A stretch of DNA of 64,000 bases. Source: Macrotis lagotis (taxonomy: Eukaryota > Chordata > Mammalia > Peramelemorphia > Peramelidae). A program made the position numbers and the translations under genes. Location of the stretch: positions 170,928,659 to 170,992,658 of the forward strand of contig NC_133658.1 of NCBI RefSeq assembly GCF_037893015.1. Direction: 5' to 3'. Positions 22,626 through 35,800 of this stretch are shown here, one piece after another (the stretch's first letter is position 1; each line of letters starts with the position of its first letter). The notes under the pieces were generated by a model that was given only the letters and a program-made list of their open reading frames with translations, ran no database searches and had not been told where the DNA came from.

Positions 22626-23980
22626 AACTATGCTAATTGCTAGTCCACAAAGTTAAAAATAAGTTCTCTTCCTCAAAAAATTTACAATCTGTCCATAGAG
22701 ACATACATGCAAATATATGCAAAATAAATAAAAGGTACTAGGGGAAGGACTAACAGAAGCAGATTTTAAAAAGCCACAAAGGTGGTACTTGAGCTGAACT
22801 TTGTTTTTCTGGCTCTTCAGTTTTCCCCTCTCCTTATTAAACCATTTTCAAAGTTTAAACTTCTATTAATTAAAGAGTAGAATACATCTTCCCCTTCCCC
22901 ATCCTTTTTTTCCTGAAACACTATCAGGGTTTTGTGTGTTGGGGGCAGGAGGGTGTCTGGCATTTATGACTTTTGTAGGGAATTTTTAAGTGCTGAGCTT
23001 GATGACATCTGTTGGTCTTTCTCCAACATTTAGGCTTCAAGGGCATTTTCTGCCCAGATTCCAACCTTTCCAGAGCTCTAGTGCAGGACAACTTTTGTTA
23101 GACTCCTGCCTGCCCCAGAGATGGGCTTTATGAAAATTACAACTGGTCACTACAAGCTGAATACAAACAGACCCAGACCCATGGAAACTCTTGAGAAGAC
23201 ATGCTCCAACAACATGGCAGTGCAAGCTATCTTCTCATTCCAAACTCTATAGAGGGTTCTTTAGCTCTACAGAAATTTTTTAAGTTATCAGTACCCTTTG
23301 AGGAGAAAAGTGTTACCCCTGGGAAAGTAGCATTCAAACTTTCCATCCCTTCAATAAGTCCTATCCCACCAAGACACAAAAACCTGGGGTACTTCCCAAA
23401 GATCTCAAGAAGCACTTTATGTAATCCATTTAAGACCTTTAGGGGAAGGGACAGTTTTTAAAAGTACATTCCGAGAAATATAAATTGTAGGTACTTTATT
23501 TTTTCATGATATACGGTGGACCCTGCTATTTTCATTGCTTCATCATAAACACACACACACAGACACACGAACATCAACCAACAAGCCGAACAGAATCTCT
23601 ATCATGAATTCAGAATATTGATAGCCTATTTCCTAAACATCTATGAAGGGATATGGAGAAAACTGAATGGGCATGTAAACTTGACAAAATTTCATGGTAT
23701 TCATCTGACAATAGGCTATACTGTTCTGCATTCAGGATGGCCCATCCATGTTTATCCTCAATCCTAACTCTGACTCAAACATATGGAGCAACATAATTTT
23801 AGGTGATAACTGACTTACAAAGAATATTAATCTTGCTTTAATAAACTCAAATAGCAACTTTGCAGAGTCTTATGAAATAACCAGCTACTTCATAAACTTA
23901 AACAGTCTTTTAAGAAAAAGAACTAGGTAAATAACAGTATTATTGTTATACCAAACTATTAGCAAACGTTACATTCAGGG
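22626..23980. other. Unique sequence, possible distal KAT14 3' UTR
   Basis: Contains an AATAAA on the minus strand near 23495 and a short CA run near 23550. If KAT14 uses this distal signal, 23.5-26.6 kb is a long 3' UTR. No other gene seen. Confidence 0.35.
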
Positions 23981-24110
23981 GTGGCTAGGTGGAGCAATGG
24001 AGGATAGAGCACTGGCCCTGGAGTCGGGAGTACCCGAGTTCCCTCAGACACTACCTGTGTGGCCTTAGACAAGCCACTTAAACCCCATTACCTTGCCAAA
24101 AAACAAAGTT
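23981..24110 (+). mobile_element. WSINE1-type SINE, internally shortened
   Basis: GGGGTGGCTAGGTGGAGCAA head, the B box reduced (GAGTTCCCTCAGAC) and TAATAATTACCTAG lost (ACACTACCTGTGTGG). Confidence 0.85.
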
Positions 24111-24974
24111 ACATTCAGTTATGTCAATCACCAAACATTTATTAAACTAAAGGGGCTTTATTTCAATTTAAACAGTTACTTTTTTCCTAAAGCATAGTAA
24201 ATCCCAAATTTTCATAAACACCCAAGTTTCAGGTTATAATTCAGTGTTTATTGAATGTATAAGTGCAAGGCACAAGGCTAGCAAATGTTTAACTGCCTCT
24301 CCTTGCTTTTTTTAAAAATACTTTTATTTACAGGTAAACACATGCGCCCATACACATTTGTATAAATATATACACATATACACATAAACACACATAACTA
24401 CTCACACCAAACAACTGCTATAAAAATGGAGATTCAATTAAGGCAATGATTACTATCTTCAGGTACTCCTCTACATGAGATGAGAGGAAAATTTCTTTGT
24501 AGCAAGCATAGACATGATACATTATATATCACAATTAAAGGTGGGTTTTCACATTTAGAAAACATAAACCCCCCAGTTATGATCAAAAAGAATGTAATGC
24601 AAATTGTTAAAACAAAAAATTCTACAAGTCAAAGGAGTTAAACAAAGTAAAAATATCATTTCCTTTAAGGAACTCTGAGCTTTATCCTAGTAACAACTAT
24701 AATTCATTCAAACTAAAATGGTGGCAGGACCCTTAAGTCCTACAGAGTATCCTTACTGTTACTTGTTACTCCCTCCATGTCCAGGTAAGAACAGAATTTC
24801 CTTCTCCCCTTGAGGACAGAATGATTAAAGCTGGGATTGCAGTTTGGTGTCTCCCTCCTCCCTGTTTTACTAGCTAGGGTTCAGCAAGAGACTAAAATGA
24901 ATGAAGACTTAGCTGAGGGTCCTCCTGTGTATGAGGAATTTTTACTGAAATCTTTTATAAAAGCCTCTGCAAAA
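24111..24974. other. Unique sequence, possible 3' UTR of KAT14
   Basis: Minus-strand AATAAA near 24160. AC/TA-rich at 24340-24410. Nothing else recognised. Confidence 0.35.
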
Positions 24975-25112
24975 TAGGACCTGCAGAGAGGTGGGGTGCT
25001 ACACTTAGAGTCAGATCACAGGATTCAAACCCCAGCTTTCTTATCCGTGATCTTAGGCAAATCGTTTAAACTCTGGGTTTTAAGTTTCCTTATCTGTAGA
25101 AAGGAAAGAACA
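24975..25112 (+). mobile_element. Old THER/MIR-type SINE fragment
   Basis: TAGAGTCAGATCACAGGATT, GATCTTAGGCAAATCG and TTTCCTTATCTGTAGAAAGG. Confidence 0.6.
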
Positions 25113-25634
25113 TATAAGCCTATGATCAGAACTGCAAAGAAAACCAAATTTCTACTTATAATTCCTACAAGACACTGAACAAATTTACCTTTGCATAAAC
25201 CACCTATTTATGGTAGTAGTAATAATGAAAGCTAACACTTTATATTGGTTCTCACTTTCAAGCCCCTCCTAGCACTGTTTCTAATTTTCTCTGAACTTCA
25301 AAACCATGTCCTCCCCTTATTCTTGGTTTATCTTGGAACTTTGCTCAGTATCTGTGCCTCTTGCCCCAGGGAAGTTTAGGCCTCCTAAGCTCTTAACAAC
25401 CCTCTGCCAGGATTACTCTCCACTTTGTGAAAGAGTTGGCTTGCCTTCATTTCCCTTATGCTTTCTCTGGGCTTCAAAAGTCAAAGTACCTTTTCTCTTT
25501 CCCCTCACCCTTTCCTGATGCAGCTTTCATAGGCTCCTGGAGGCCAGGAGTTATTCTTTCCCATCTGCTCAGCACAGAACTTGACCTGTAATGAGCACTT
25601 AGTAATAACTCCATAAATGCTTGTTTTCTTCTTT

Positions 25635-25780
25635 CCTTCCACTTTATAGCTGAGGAAACAAAAACTCACAGAGGTTAAGGGGTTTGCACAGGGTCACTCA
25701 GTTGGAAGAGGTTGAATCTAGATTTGAACACAAGTCTTCCTGATTCAAAGTCAGGGTTCTATAAACTGTGCCATTTAAAT
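25635..25780 (+). mobile_element. MIR fragment
   Basis: TTTATAGCTGAGGAAACAAA, CAGAGGTTAAGGGGTTTGCA and GATTTGAACACAAGTCTTCC: the MIR 3' half. Confidence 0.75.
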
Positions 25781-25848
25781 ACTGGAAAAAGTGGAAGTGA
25801 AAAAAAAATCCAAAGTTGGGAAAAGTTATCAGAATTCCAAATATTCCC

Positions 25849-25854
25849 TTTATT
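25849..25854 (-). terminator. KAT14: Candidate KAT14 poly(A) signal, distal
   Basis: AATAAA on the minus strand within TTGAATAAAGGG, about 780 nt after the stop. An alternative to the proximal signal. Confidence 0.35.
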
Positions 25855-26072
25855 CAAACATCATAGTTTAATTAATCATGATTAGAAATACGGGACAATT
25901 TTTGGAGTATGACTACTATATGCTTTTACCTAATTTGAACTTTAAAACCCACTAAATTCTAGGTGAACAATGATCATTCGTCTAAGATCAAGTAGCTGTG
26001 ACATGAGGACAAGTTCAAAGTGTGTGTGTGTGCCATACGCACTGATGGAATGAGAGAAGATTGTTGTCTTCA

Positions 26073-26078
26073 TTTATT
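26073..26078 (-). terminator. KAT14: Candidate KAT14 poly(A) signal, proximal
   Basis: AATAAA on the minus strand about 560 nt after the stop codon and the first canonical hexamer found. Use is not provable from sequence alone. Confidence 0.4.
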
Positions 26079-26635
26079 TAAAGTGGAGGAGGAAGAATTA
26101 GACTCATTTTGTTTGGGCCCAGAGGGCACAACTAACAATATAGATGGACTTTACAAAGAGAAAAGAATTTTAGATCGAGATGAACACTTTCTCAACAATT
26201 TTAACTGTCCAAAATTTTTTTATAAAAGTCTGTCCCATGGAGAATGTCTCGTGCAACATTCATACTAAAAGAATTGTGTACCATGTAAAGCAGAAGCTGT
26301 GCTTTCTGCATTGTCTGGTTTTGTGTACCCATGTATCCCAAGGTGTTGTCTAAAGGCCTCTCCAAAAGGCAACTCAGGAAATTCATTTGGTCTGGCTCTC
26401 TGTACTCCATACATCTCAATGTCCCAATTAGCTTTAGGAGGCTTAAGGCCACCTTCAAGATCATGTCAGGCAGCACACCATGTGCTAACAAGGCTGAGAG
26501 AGAATATCAATAACCACACTGATTTTATAATTTAAGTCTTAAAAAGATCAAAGCAGAAAGCCAGGTAGAATTCCATAGTTTCGTACTTCATAGGTATTTT
26601 TCCACTGAGAATTATATATATATATTCCATCTAAC

Positions 26636-26809
26636 TCATCGACGCAGCCTCAGAAAAAATGCATGTTTACACTCTTTACTTTCCAAGGGATAATATTTGT
26701 CATAAAAGTCCAAGACATATTCTTCAGTCTTGAATCCAAATTTTTGGTACAGAAGCATAGCGGAGTTGCTTGCTGAGACGTGAAGGGTTACATCCTTGCC
26801 CATACAGGT
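26636..26809 (-). CDS. KAT14: KAT14 coding exon 10 (C-terminus and stop)
   Basis: Residues 726-782: TCMGKDVTLHVSASNSAMLL, YQKFGFKTEEYVLDFYDKYY, PLESKECKHAFFLRLRR, then TGA at 26638-26636. Contains the last GNAT strands, with N..A.LLY.KFGF as in the typical acetyltransferase C-terminal motif. Acceptor TTTTGGCAG|ACC. Confidence 0.97.
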   Translation of the reverse strand, partial: TCMGKDVTLHVSASNSAMLLYQKFGFKTEEYVLDFYDKYYPLESKECKHAFFLRLRR

Positions 26810-29800
26810 CTGCCAAAAGATGGGAAAAACAACACTAAAATGAAAATGCCTCTAGGGAAAATGAGTAGGTTAAGAAACTCTTTTAAGTGTAGGTATTTAA
26901 GTAGCTGTGAAACGTGAGAAATCAGAGACCTGAAACTGAGACATTACCACACATAGCAACAGCTGGAAGCAGAATGGAATGCTGCTGCTTATGCAAACAT
27001 TCACAGGACTCAGGCACCCTGGAGAGTGTGGGGCTGAGCTGAAAGGGGAGAACCAGGAGGAATATAGTCAACTTTACAATCTAATTTACAATTCAATTAT
27101 ATTTAATTATTTCAGAACACATCAATTTTAAACACTTGTGAATAGCTTGAAAGGAAAAAAAGAAACCTAGGACTTCTTATAATGGAGTGCTCTCTTGTCC
27201 CCCTCCCCCAAAACAGTAGGATATGGATTCAAATCAGCCACTCTCCAAGTCTCATTTCCCCCCAAGAGTAAAACAAGGCTGGCCCCTTAGCTTGTGGCCC
27301 CTAGGTGCTGTTCTGAAGACAAAGATAGTGGATTCACAAGGTTTTTGTCTATCTTTCTGAAGAAGTACCAGCTATTGTTACTAAGGGGTGATGATCAACC
27401 TTGATGGACATCAGTGCAACAATCAGGAACAATTTTGGGCTATCTGCAATGGAGAATACCATCTATATCCAGAGAAAGAATTGTGGAAAACAAAACCCAT
27501 TATCTTATGTAATTTTGCTATCTCTTATACTTTACTTTTCTTCTTTAAGGATATGATTTCTCTCATCACATTCAACTTAGATCAGTGTATACCATGGAAA
27601 CAATTTACGATTAACAGAATGTCTTCTGTGGGGGGTGGGAAGCAAGATTAGGGGAAAAACTGTAAAACTCAAAATAAATAAATCTTTCTTAAAAAAAAAA
27701 TCCTAGAAAGAAAAGATAAAGAAGTGCTAAAGTCCTAGAAAACTTATACTCCCCCCCACCACTTAGTAAAGATGGTTTAATTTCAACAGTATTATCACAC
27801 ACTGTTGACCATGTCAAAGTAGAGAGTACTGGGCCTGGCAATCAGGAAGACCTGAGTGCAATGACAGCCCCAGATCATGAATACTTGGGCAAACATGACA
27901 AGTGACTTCCCAGTCTTCCTCAGTTTCTACGCTTATGAAATGAGGATAATAACAGTACCTATTTCCCAGAAGCTGCAAGATATTGTACTTATATATATAG
28001 TGTGGTGTCTGGCAGCACATGGTATGCATTTAACAATATGCTTGTCTCCGTCCTTTCTTCCTTCTAATTATTACATCTAAATGAAAAAGTAAGATCTTTA
28101 ATCAATGAAAATTTAAAGATAAGGCAAAAAAAAAAAAAAGACTCCCTCTTTAATGAGCAGTAAACTCAGAGGTACCTCCTCCAGGTGGTGTTTGGGTCTA
28201 GACTTCACAACTTCTTCATGGGTTAGTTGACAGACACCCCTGAGACCCTAGATTGACACCCTAAAACCCAAATTAGACCCACAGCTACTTATGAGGCATA
28301 TCTAGAAGAAAATAGGTGTACTAAATTGTAAATTAAAAAAAAGGTAGCATTCAACTAAGCTAGCTTAGAACAACAACAAAAATATCAGTTCTCTGTAAAG
28401 AAAACTGCTGAAGACAGAAGAGAAGAGGGCTTCCAACAATCAGTCTTTAATAAGACAGATCACAGCAGTAACCAGATTATAAACTTTACTTCCTGCCAGG
28501 TCACAGTTCTGGGGAATGACTACAAATAAAGTCAAATTTATTCAAATCAAAATGCATATACCTTCTAATTTGGAGGAAATATGTAAATAACTAAACAAAA
28601 ATAATATATTTACAGAGTAAATAAAGGTAACATGCGAGGGGAAACCATTAGGAAGACTAGAAAAGGTCTCCTGCACAAAGTGGGATCTGAGCTCTGTCTA
28701 GAACCAAAGCAGGGACAAGGCGGTACAGGGAAAAGAGCATTCCAAGAACGAGGGTCAGACATGAATTATACAGATAAATAAGTGTTATAGGAATATTAAG
28801 TGGGAAAGATCACTGTTTAGACAGGAAGGTCTTTAGTACTGCCAAACTCTGGCAAAGGAACTAGTTCCAATAAGAACTGGAAAAACAGCATCTTGTCAGT
28901 TCTAATCTGAAAAAGTCTGCCCATTTAACCCATAATCCCCTACAGAGACACAAGTGAAAAATGGAGGATTTATGGTAAAAAAAAAAAAACAAACTCCTAC
29001 ACATAGTAATATAACTCATACTATCAACAATGTACTGTAGTTGGGAAGACCAGAATTCAAAGGCATTCTGTGGCACACACATGCTAGTTAGGTAAGCCTT
29101 TGAAAATCATTTTAACCTCTTAGGGTCCCCAAACAACTGTATTAATACCAAGTTTGAGAGACTATTCTGAACCTTCATTGGGTAGAAGGAATTTTCATCC
29201 TCACCCTATTTGTCAGTCACCGATTCATATATTCACAAAGTAAGGAGAGTAACTTTCTGAGAAATTTAAAATGTCTTTAAATCCATCTCATAAATGAAAA
29301 AAAAACTCTTTTAGGGCAAAGAAAAACAAAAATGAAGGCTTGAGCAAAGGAAATCCAATTGAAATGTAAAAGAAGCACATACATAGTATGAATTTAATAC
29401 AATTTTGAATATGATGAAAAAATTGAGACCATAAAACAGCTCTATTTTTCAGTACCACAATGTTTATGACTCTACTAATGTCAGAAGCCTAAATTAGGAT
29501 GAATAATGAAAGGGAATGAAGTGTTTGTAGTTTTTTTTATTTTAGTTTTAGCTCTTGTTCTTATCCACAAGCTTGTTTCTTTCAAATTCCATGCCAGCAA
29601 ATGATAGATTTTAAGTATTTTAAAATATGCACAAGTGATCTTTCCATATCATCTACCCATTTTATTTACTTAGGCATCCCATTATTCCCCTAGATCATGA
29701 TCCAAAAAAACAAATTTGTCAGCTATAACCTTTTATTCTCTTATGCCAATTTAACCACAAACTAGATCCCAATAGGGACAAGAACCCAGAAGAAAAAGAT

Positions 29801-32800
29801 TGAAAACTATTTCCTTGCCTCAGGTCTTAATAACCAGTTTCATCTTGGCAGAATTCCAAGCTCTCCTTCCTCCCTACCCCCCCCAGAGGTTACCCAAGGT
29901 CCTGCTCTCCTTTGACCCCCCCCTTCTGACTTTTGCCAGATAAATGCCTCACACCATGTCTTATGTACCTCTCTAGACATCTGTTTTGCCATTACAATAC
30001 TTCAAAACTTTTGGGCTTGGTACCTTAAGGACTATCTAGCTTTTCTATCCCACAGCTGAACCTACCTGACTGTGTGCTCTCCTTTTATTAAGGATAGAAG
30101 TTCCTTGGGAACAGGTAATATCTTGTTTTTCTATTTTTTATTTATTTCTAGAACTAAGCACAGTGTTTGGGAACATTAAAAATTGCTTATGGATAAATTA
30201 CCTGAATAAGATGATAAATCATAAAAGTTGCTATTCCTGCTCTCCTCCATTCAGGATGAACAAACAGAAATGAAATGTAAGCTTCATTATACTTGACATC
30301 AGGAACCATAAAGCCAAAGGCAATAATGACTTTCTTATAAAGAACAACAACACTGAAATCTGGATACTGAAGGCATTCTGACAAATCAATCCCTAAAGAT
30401 AGAAAACAAAAAGAATTTAAGATATGACAACTAAAAGCACATCATATCAAATATTTAGAATACAATAACTTGGATATTAATCAAAGACCTATACTTAGCT
30501 ATTAAATACATACCACTTACATGCAAGAAGAAAATAATATTTCAAAACATAAAAAGTAACTCGAGACTTTAATGAATTCTATATGAAAATAGAAAGGATA
30601 AGGTATTCTCACAGTTAAGCTACAGTAAAAAAAAAAAAAAGTATTAGAGTTAGAAGGGACTTTAGGGATATTCCAATCTAACCTCATTTTAAGGATGAGA
30701 AAACCGAGGCCCAGAGAGGTGAGGGTAACCAAGTTGCAGAGTTGGAAATAGATTCAAAGTTGGGAGTTTTCAGGCACCCATATGCTTTTGGGAAGTTCGG
30801 AATCATGTCATTTCATAGGAGAGTGGTAGACCAATTAGTTCACATTTCAGTTGTTGCCTCTATAAAAGATCATCACCAAATTTATATGTTGCCTTAATAT
30901 TTCCTGTGGTTTCCTCCCCTATTTCCAGATGTCAGCAGTTCATTTCTACTTAAGATATCCTGCTAGCTCCTCAAATTCTAAAGTAGAAAACTGATCTTTT
31001 ACCCTTCTCAAACTAAACGCGCTACCATCCCTCAAGGTACCCCAAGTCTTGTAGTTTTCCCTCACTTTCCACATCTGATAAGCTGACAAATTGGGCTCTT
31101 TCTACAACACTGTCTCTTCTTGTCATTCAAAAGTCACAGCTCTAATCCAAGTCATCATCACTTCTCAGAAAGTCTCCTCTCTGGTCTTCTTTCCATGCCT
31201 CCCTTTTCAAACTATCCTTTACATTGTTGGGAAAACTCTCCCCAAATGTCCAAACTATTCCTCAACTATTTAAATGATCTTTTATTGTTCCCTATTGTCT
31301 GAGAAACTGCAGATTTTTAAAAATACTGTCTGTCAATAATAATTTATTATGGCATTAGTATTTGAGGCATTGTTCCAAGTCCTAGGGATATGAAAGAAAG
31401 GTACAAGCATAGTACTGGCCTTAAGGCGCTCTAAAGAGGGAGGCAATATGGAAGCAATTATATATGATATATATAATTGTGTGTGTAAATAGATGGAGAT
31501 ATATATGAATACAAATATGTGTAAGGCAAACACTGAGTTTTAAAGAAGAACCCTCCAGCAGGATACTGGGATCATCAAGAATGGGGGGTGGGAGTGGGAA
31601 AGAATAGCAGGTAGGATTTAAGGTGAATCATGAATTTAAATGCAGGCAAGAGGCTCAGTCAATGAAAATGTGGAATTGGAAGTATGTAGTATGTGAGGAA
31701 CATAAAGGTGGATGGTGTCACTGTAAGGTCAAGATTAAAGTTATGAAGGGCTTTAAAAGTCAAACAGACAATTGAAAATTTGATCTAAGAAAGACTTGGT
31801 ATTAATCAAAAAAGGGGACGGTATGGTGAGAACAACTCCTACTTTGACAGCTAAGAGGAAGTCAAGGGAGACCTGAAAGAAGGAAGGAAACAGCAATTGT
31901 TTCTGTAGGAGGAACCTATACCAGGAAAGTGGCCATGTGAATAGAGAAGGGATGTTTAAATAAATAAAAAAATTTTAAAAATCTGGTGGCTTTTCTCAGC
32001 CAGCTAGAAGGTGCAGTGGAAAGTGCACCAGCCCTAGAGTCAGGAGGACCCGAGTTCAAATCTGCCCTCAGACATTATTAATTGCCTAGCTGTGTGACCT
32101 TGGACAAAAATCACTTATTATAACTCCATTGCCTTAAATAAACAATTTTTTTAAAAAATCTGGAGAAGGGGATGTATGCAAATGTTACTTATCAACAGAC
32201 TAGAGAACAGGGGGACAGAGACAGAAATAGAAAAGTTCATGGTAAGGGGTGAAAGGGGTAGAGGAGTAATACAAAAATTAGTCAATAAGCATTTATTAAG
32301 TACTACCTACGTATGCCAGATACTATGAGGAGGTGATATAGAAAAAGGGAAGAACAGTTCATGCCCTCAATACGCTCACAATCTAACAAATATGTTGAAA
32401 TAAGTTATATACAGAATAAATAGGAATTAACAGAAAAATTAGAAATTACATTAAGGGATTGGCTTCCTGTAGAAAATGGGATCTTAGTTGGGAATTAAAG
32501 GAGGACAGGGATAACACTGGGTGAAAATGAGGGAGATCATTCCAGACAAAGGAGACAGCTGAAAAAAAAATGCCTAGTCAAGAAATGGATTGCTTGTGTG
32601 AACATGTGGATCAGTAAAGAATATAAGGTATATGAAAACTGGAAGAGAGTAGGTAATGAACAGCTGTGAATTCCTAAGAGTAGCAAAAGGGAGCCCTGGA
32701 GTTTATAGAATAAAGGAATGAAATGTCAGTTCTACACTTTAGGGACTGAATGGAGGGTATACTGAGGTGGGAAAGAGACTTGAAGAAGAACCCTCCAGCA

Positions 32801-35800
32801 GGATACTGGGATCATCAAGTAGTGAGCTGATGAGAGCCTGCACCAGAGTGACCGCAGTGTCAGAGGAGAAACTGGCTTATTCAAGAGCTGTTGCAAAGTG
32901 AATTTGGCAAGTCTTGTCAACAGCTTCAATAAAGGGGGGGAGCTAAGGATGTATCTGGGTTGAAAACCGAGGATCTAGAAGGGATGGTGTTGCCCTGAAG
33001 AGGAAAAGTTAATTTTACAGACATTACAAGTTTAAGATGACTACAGGTCAGGAGAGAGGATGGGACTGTATGAATAGATACGATAAAAAAAAAAAATTAG
33101 GTATTCAAATTCTTTCGGACAAAATCTACCTTAATGACTATAGCTTAACAGAAGTCACCATACTACCTGCAAGCTCTGCAAATGCAGTCTGTCCTTTCTC
33201 CATGTTTCAGAATCCTGACAGGAAGTATAGTGCAAAGAGCACCAGACTCATCAAGAAAAACCTGACAAATTGTGGTTCTGACACCCTTTATCTTGAGCAA
33301 GGCAACAAACTTTACAATTAAGGGTTTAATGTGTGGCAGGAACTGTGTCAAATGTTAAGAGAAAAAAAAGAAAAACAATTAGTCCCTGGCCTCTAGAACC
33401 TTACATTTTAATGGGGGAACACCTCTCCAAGTCTCAGTTTCTCACATGTAAAATGGGGATAGCATTGTTTATCAATACCGATAATCCCAAGGTTGCAGTA
33501 AAGAAAGCACCTTGAAAACCTTTAAGTGCTACTTAAATGTGAGTTATCTTCCTTCAAGATTAAATTTCAGAGAAACAACTCTATGTATTCTTGTTCTCCT
33601 TAGCTGATAATTTCTCTTCCTCTTCAAATATCCCTGCAGTACTTTGTATTTCTGCTTTGCCCCATCACTCCTGATCATACATTAAAATGATCCTTGCTCA
33701 TGTATTCTAGGAATTGCTAAAGGACAGTTAAATCATTTAAGTATCATTTGGGAGGCAACCTGATTAGTGTAAAGCCAGATTTGGAGGCAAAAGAACCAGG
33801 TCTAAGTCCCGGTTCTGAGCTCACTACCTATGTGACCTCAGGAGAGCCACTTACCCTGTCTGGGCCTCAGTTTCCTCATCTGTAAAGAGGGATGGACTAG
33901 ATGACATCTAAAGGTCCCTTCCAGCTCTAAATCTATGGTCCTATGAAGTAGAAAACAGAAAATGTCACAACTGAAACAAATGAGTAATCAGCTAATGCTG
34001 ACAGTTTAGTAGATATTGGTCTTGATGACCAAGAAAAAGGGTCTTAGGTAGATTACATGGCCTCTGCAGACAGTTCTATCATAACATGTGACTGGAAAAA
34101 CATGACAAATTGCATTCTGAAGGCAGAGTCAGGCCATAAGAATCAAACAAAGTGACCCGACTATTTTAAATGTTTTTTGTCTAATATCAGAAAAGGAAAA
34201 GATGAACATATAAGTCTGAAGGAGTTTATTGCAGAGGTGGGGATCTGGAAAATTGAATAAGTCTTAGCTCTTCTCAGTGACCTTCAACTGTCTTTAGACA
34301 GTTATTTTACCTCTCTGGGTACTAACACTAATACATAATATTGGGGGGGGGGGGTGTTCTTTGGACTTGGTGTCTAAGGTCCCTCCCAACTCTAACATTC
34401 CATGATTCTTTTTTTAATATTAATGTTACAAAATATATCTATTAGAGACTTAAAATTTTGGTTTAATGAAGAATGAAGAATAAAGAAATGTTAAGTGTAA
34501 ATCAGAGTTATCTTACCAGGCCAGAAAAATTCATGACACATAGAATTTATTGTTGGGATGTGATTTGGGCGAACATAGCAATAATCAATAGGTGCTTCAG
34601 GTTCTGGTTTCCAACTGGGATCATTCTTATGAAGATAGGCACGTATCTCAGCCAGAAGCTGAAGTTTAGGAGGTTTTGACTCATAATCACGCCTCCCCAT
34701 ATCAAAGGAAGAAAAAAATGACAACATGAAAAAAATTTTTATTATAATTTTTTTGATGATCATAAAACATGTCATATGTGAAAATTCAAGATAACCTCTT
34801 TAAAGGTCTGAAGAAATCAAGAGGTAGACAATAGAAATCATATTCTTTCTTAACTGAAAAAATTTTTTTTAGCACTGATTAAAGAAAGTCAGACTGATTA
34901 ACTCAGAAAGTAAATACAATCATATAAGTAGGGCACAAGTAAAACAGATCCAAGTTTTTTTCCTGCTCAGTGAGTTTGATTCTATCCCTGAAATGACCAA
35001 CTCTAAGGATTAAGAGCTTATTAGTTCATTCAACTTGTCTGTTCTGCCTATTCCATCAATAGAAGCCTTTATTATTGTTAACTACTATGGTGTTCATTAC
35101 AGCATTGGTATTATCCAGTTAGATACTAGATGAGGATGTTGCTCCAGTCCTCCCTGAAACTTTTATTTCCTACATCATTAAATGGCCACAACCATGCAAA
35201 AACTAAGGATTTTAATAAAAGGACTTTCATTTAATAGCTAACTAGTACTCCAATTCTGTTGGAACAAAGGTGAAATTCCACTAACAAAATCCCTAAAATC
35301 TTTTTGGAAAAAAAAAAATCAGAGAATCTAATTCATTTCTATTATATTTCTTTCTCAAAAATTTTTGCCTCTTATAGCCCAAGCTATCATTTTTGCTTTC
35401 AGGTATGGACATAGTTTGCCAAGATCCTCTCACAATCTGGAAATTATATGTGCTCTAATAGGAGAATGCTATGGGATAATGATCTCAAGAGAATTTATGG
35501 CGCTACATAACCATGCTATTCTTGCTGTGTGCCAGTGAGAGCAGGACACAACTAGAACTGCAAGATTCATGTTGGTTTCAACTCAAAATCATATCCCTAG
35601 ATAAGTGTTACAGTGCAAAGTGTGACTGAAACTTGGCTATGTTCAAACTCTCTCCCTCAAAAGTATTAAGAATGAAAGAAAAGAGTTGACCAGGGGAACT
35701 AAAATAAAAAATTAATGAGATCAAAAATGAAAATTAAAGACAATAGAGTAAGTGACGAGGAAAGGATGCTAAAGACTGGCCTCTAGATTAATGAATCTAG

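Larger units (their letters stand above)
25849..26635 (-). other. KAT14: KAT14 3' UTR, minimal extent
   Basis: Non-repeat sequence following the KAT14 stop on the same strand. Two AATAAA signals lie at 26073-26078 and 25849-25854, about 560 and 780 nt past the stop. Further signals exist near 24160 and 23495, so a longer 3' UTR reaching about 23.5 kb is possible. The open frames here look like chance. Confidence 0.55.

Noticed and set aside
1-26000. Exons of the next gene downstream of KAT14 (in human the region continues with zinc-finger and DZANK1 genes)
   Set aside because: No zinc-finger repeats, ankyrin-type exons or other family patterns bounded by splice sites were found.
26020-26535. 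Open frames of 78-96 codons on both strands next to the KAT14 stop
   Set aside because: They lie in the probable 3' UTR, overlap one another on opposite strands and match no family.
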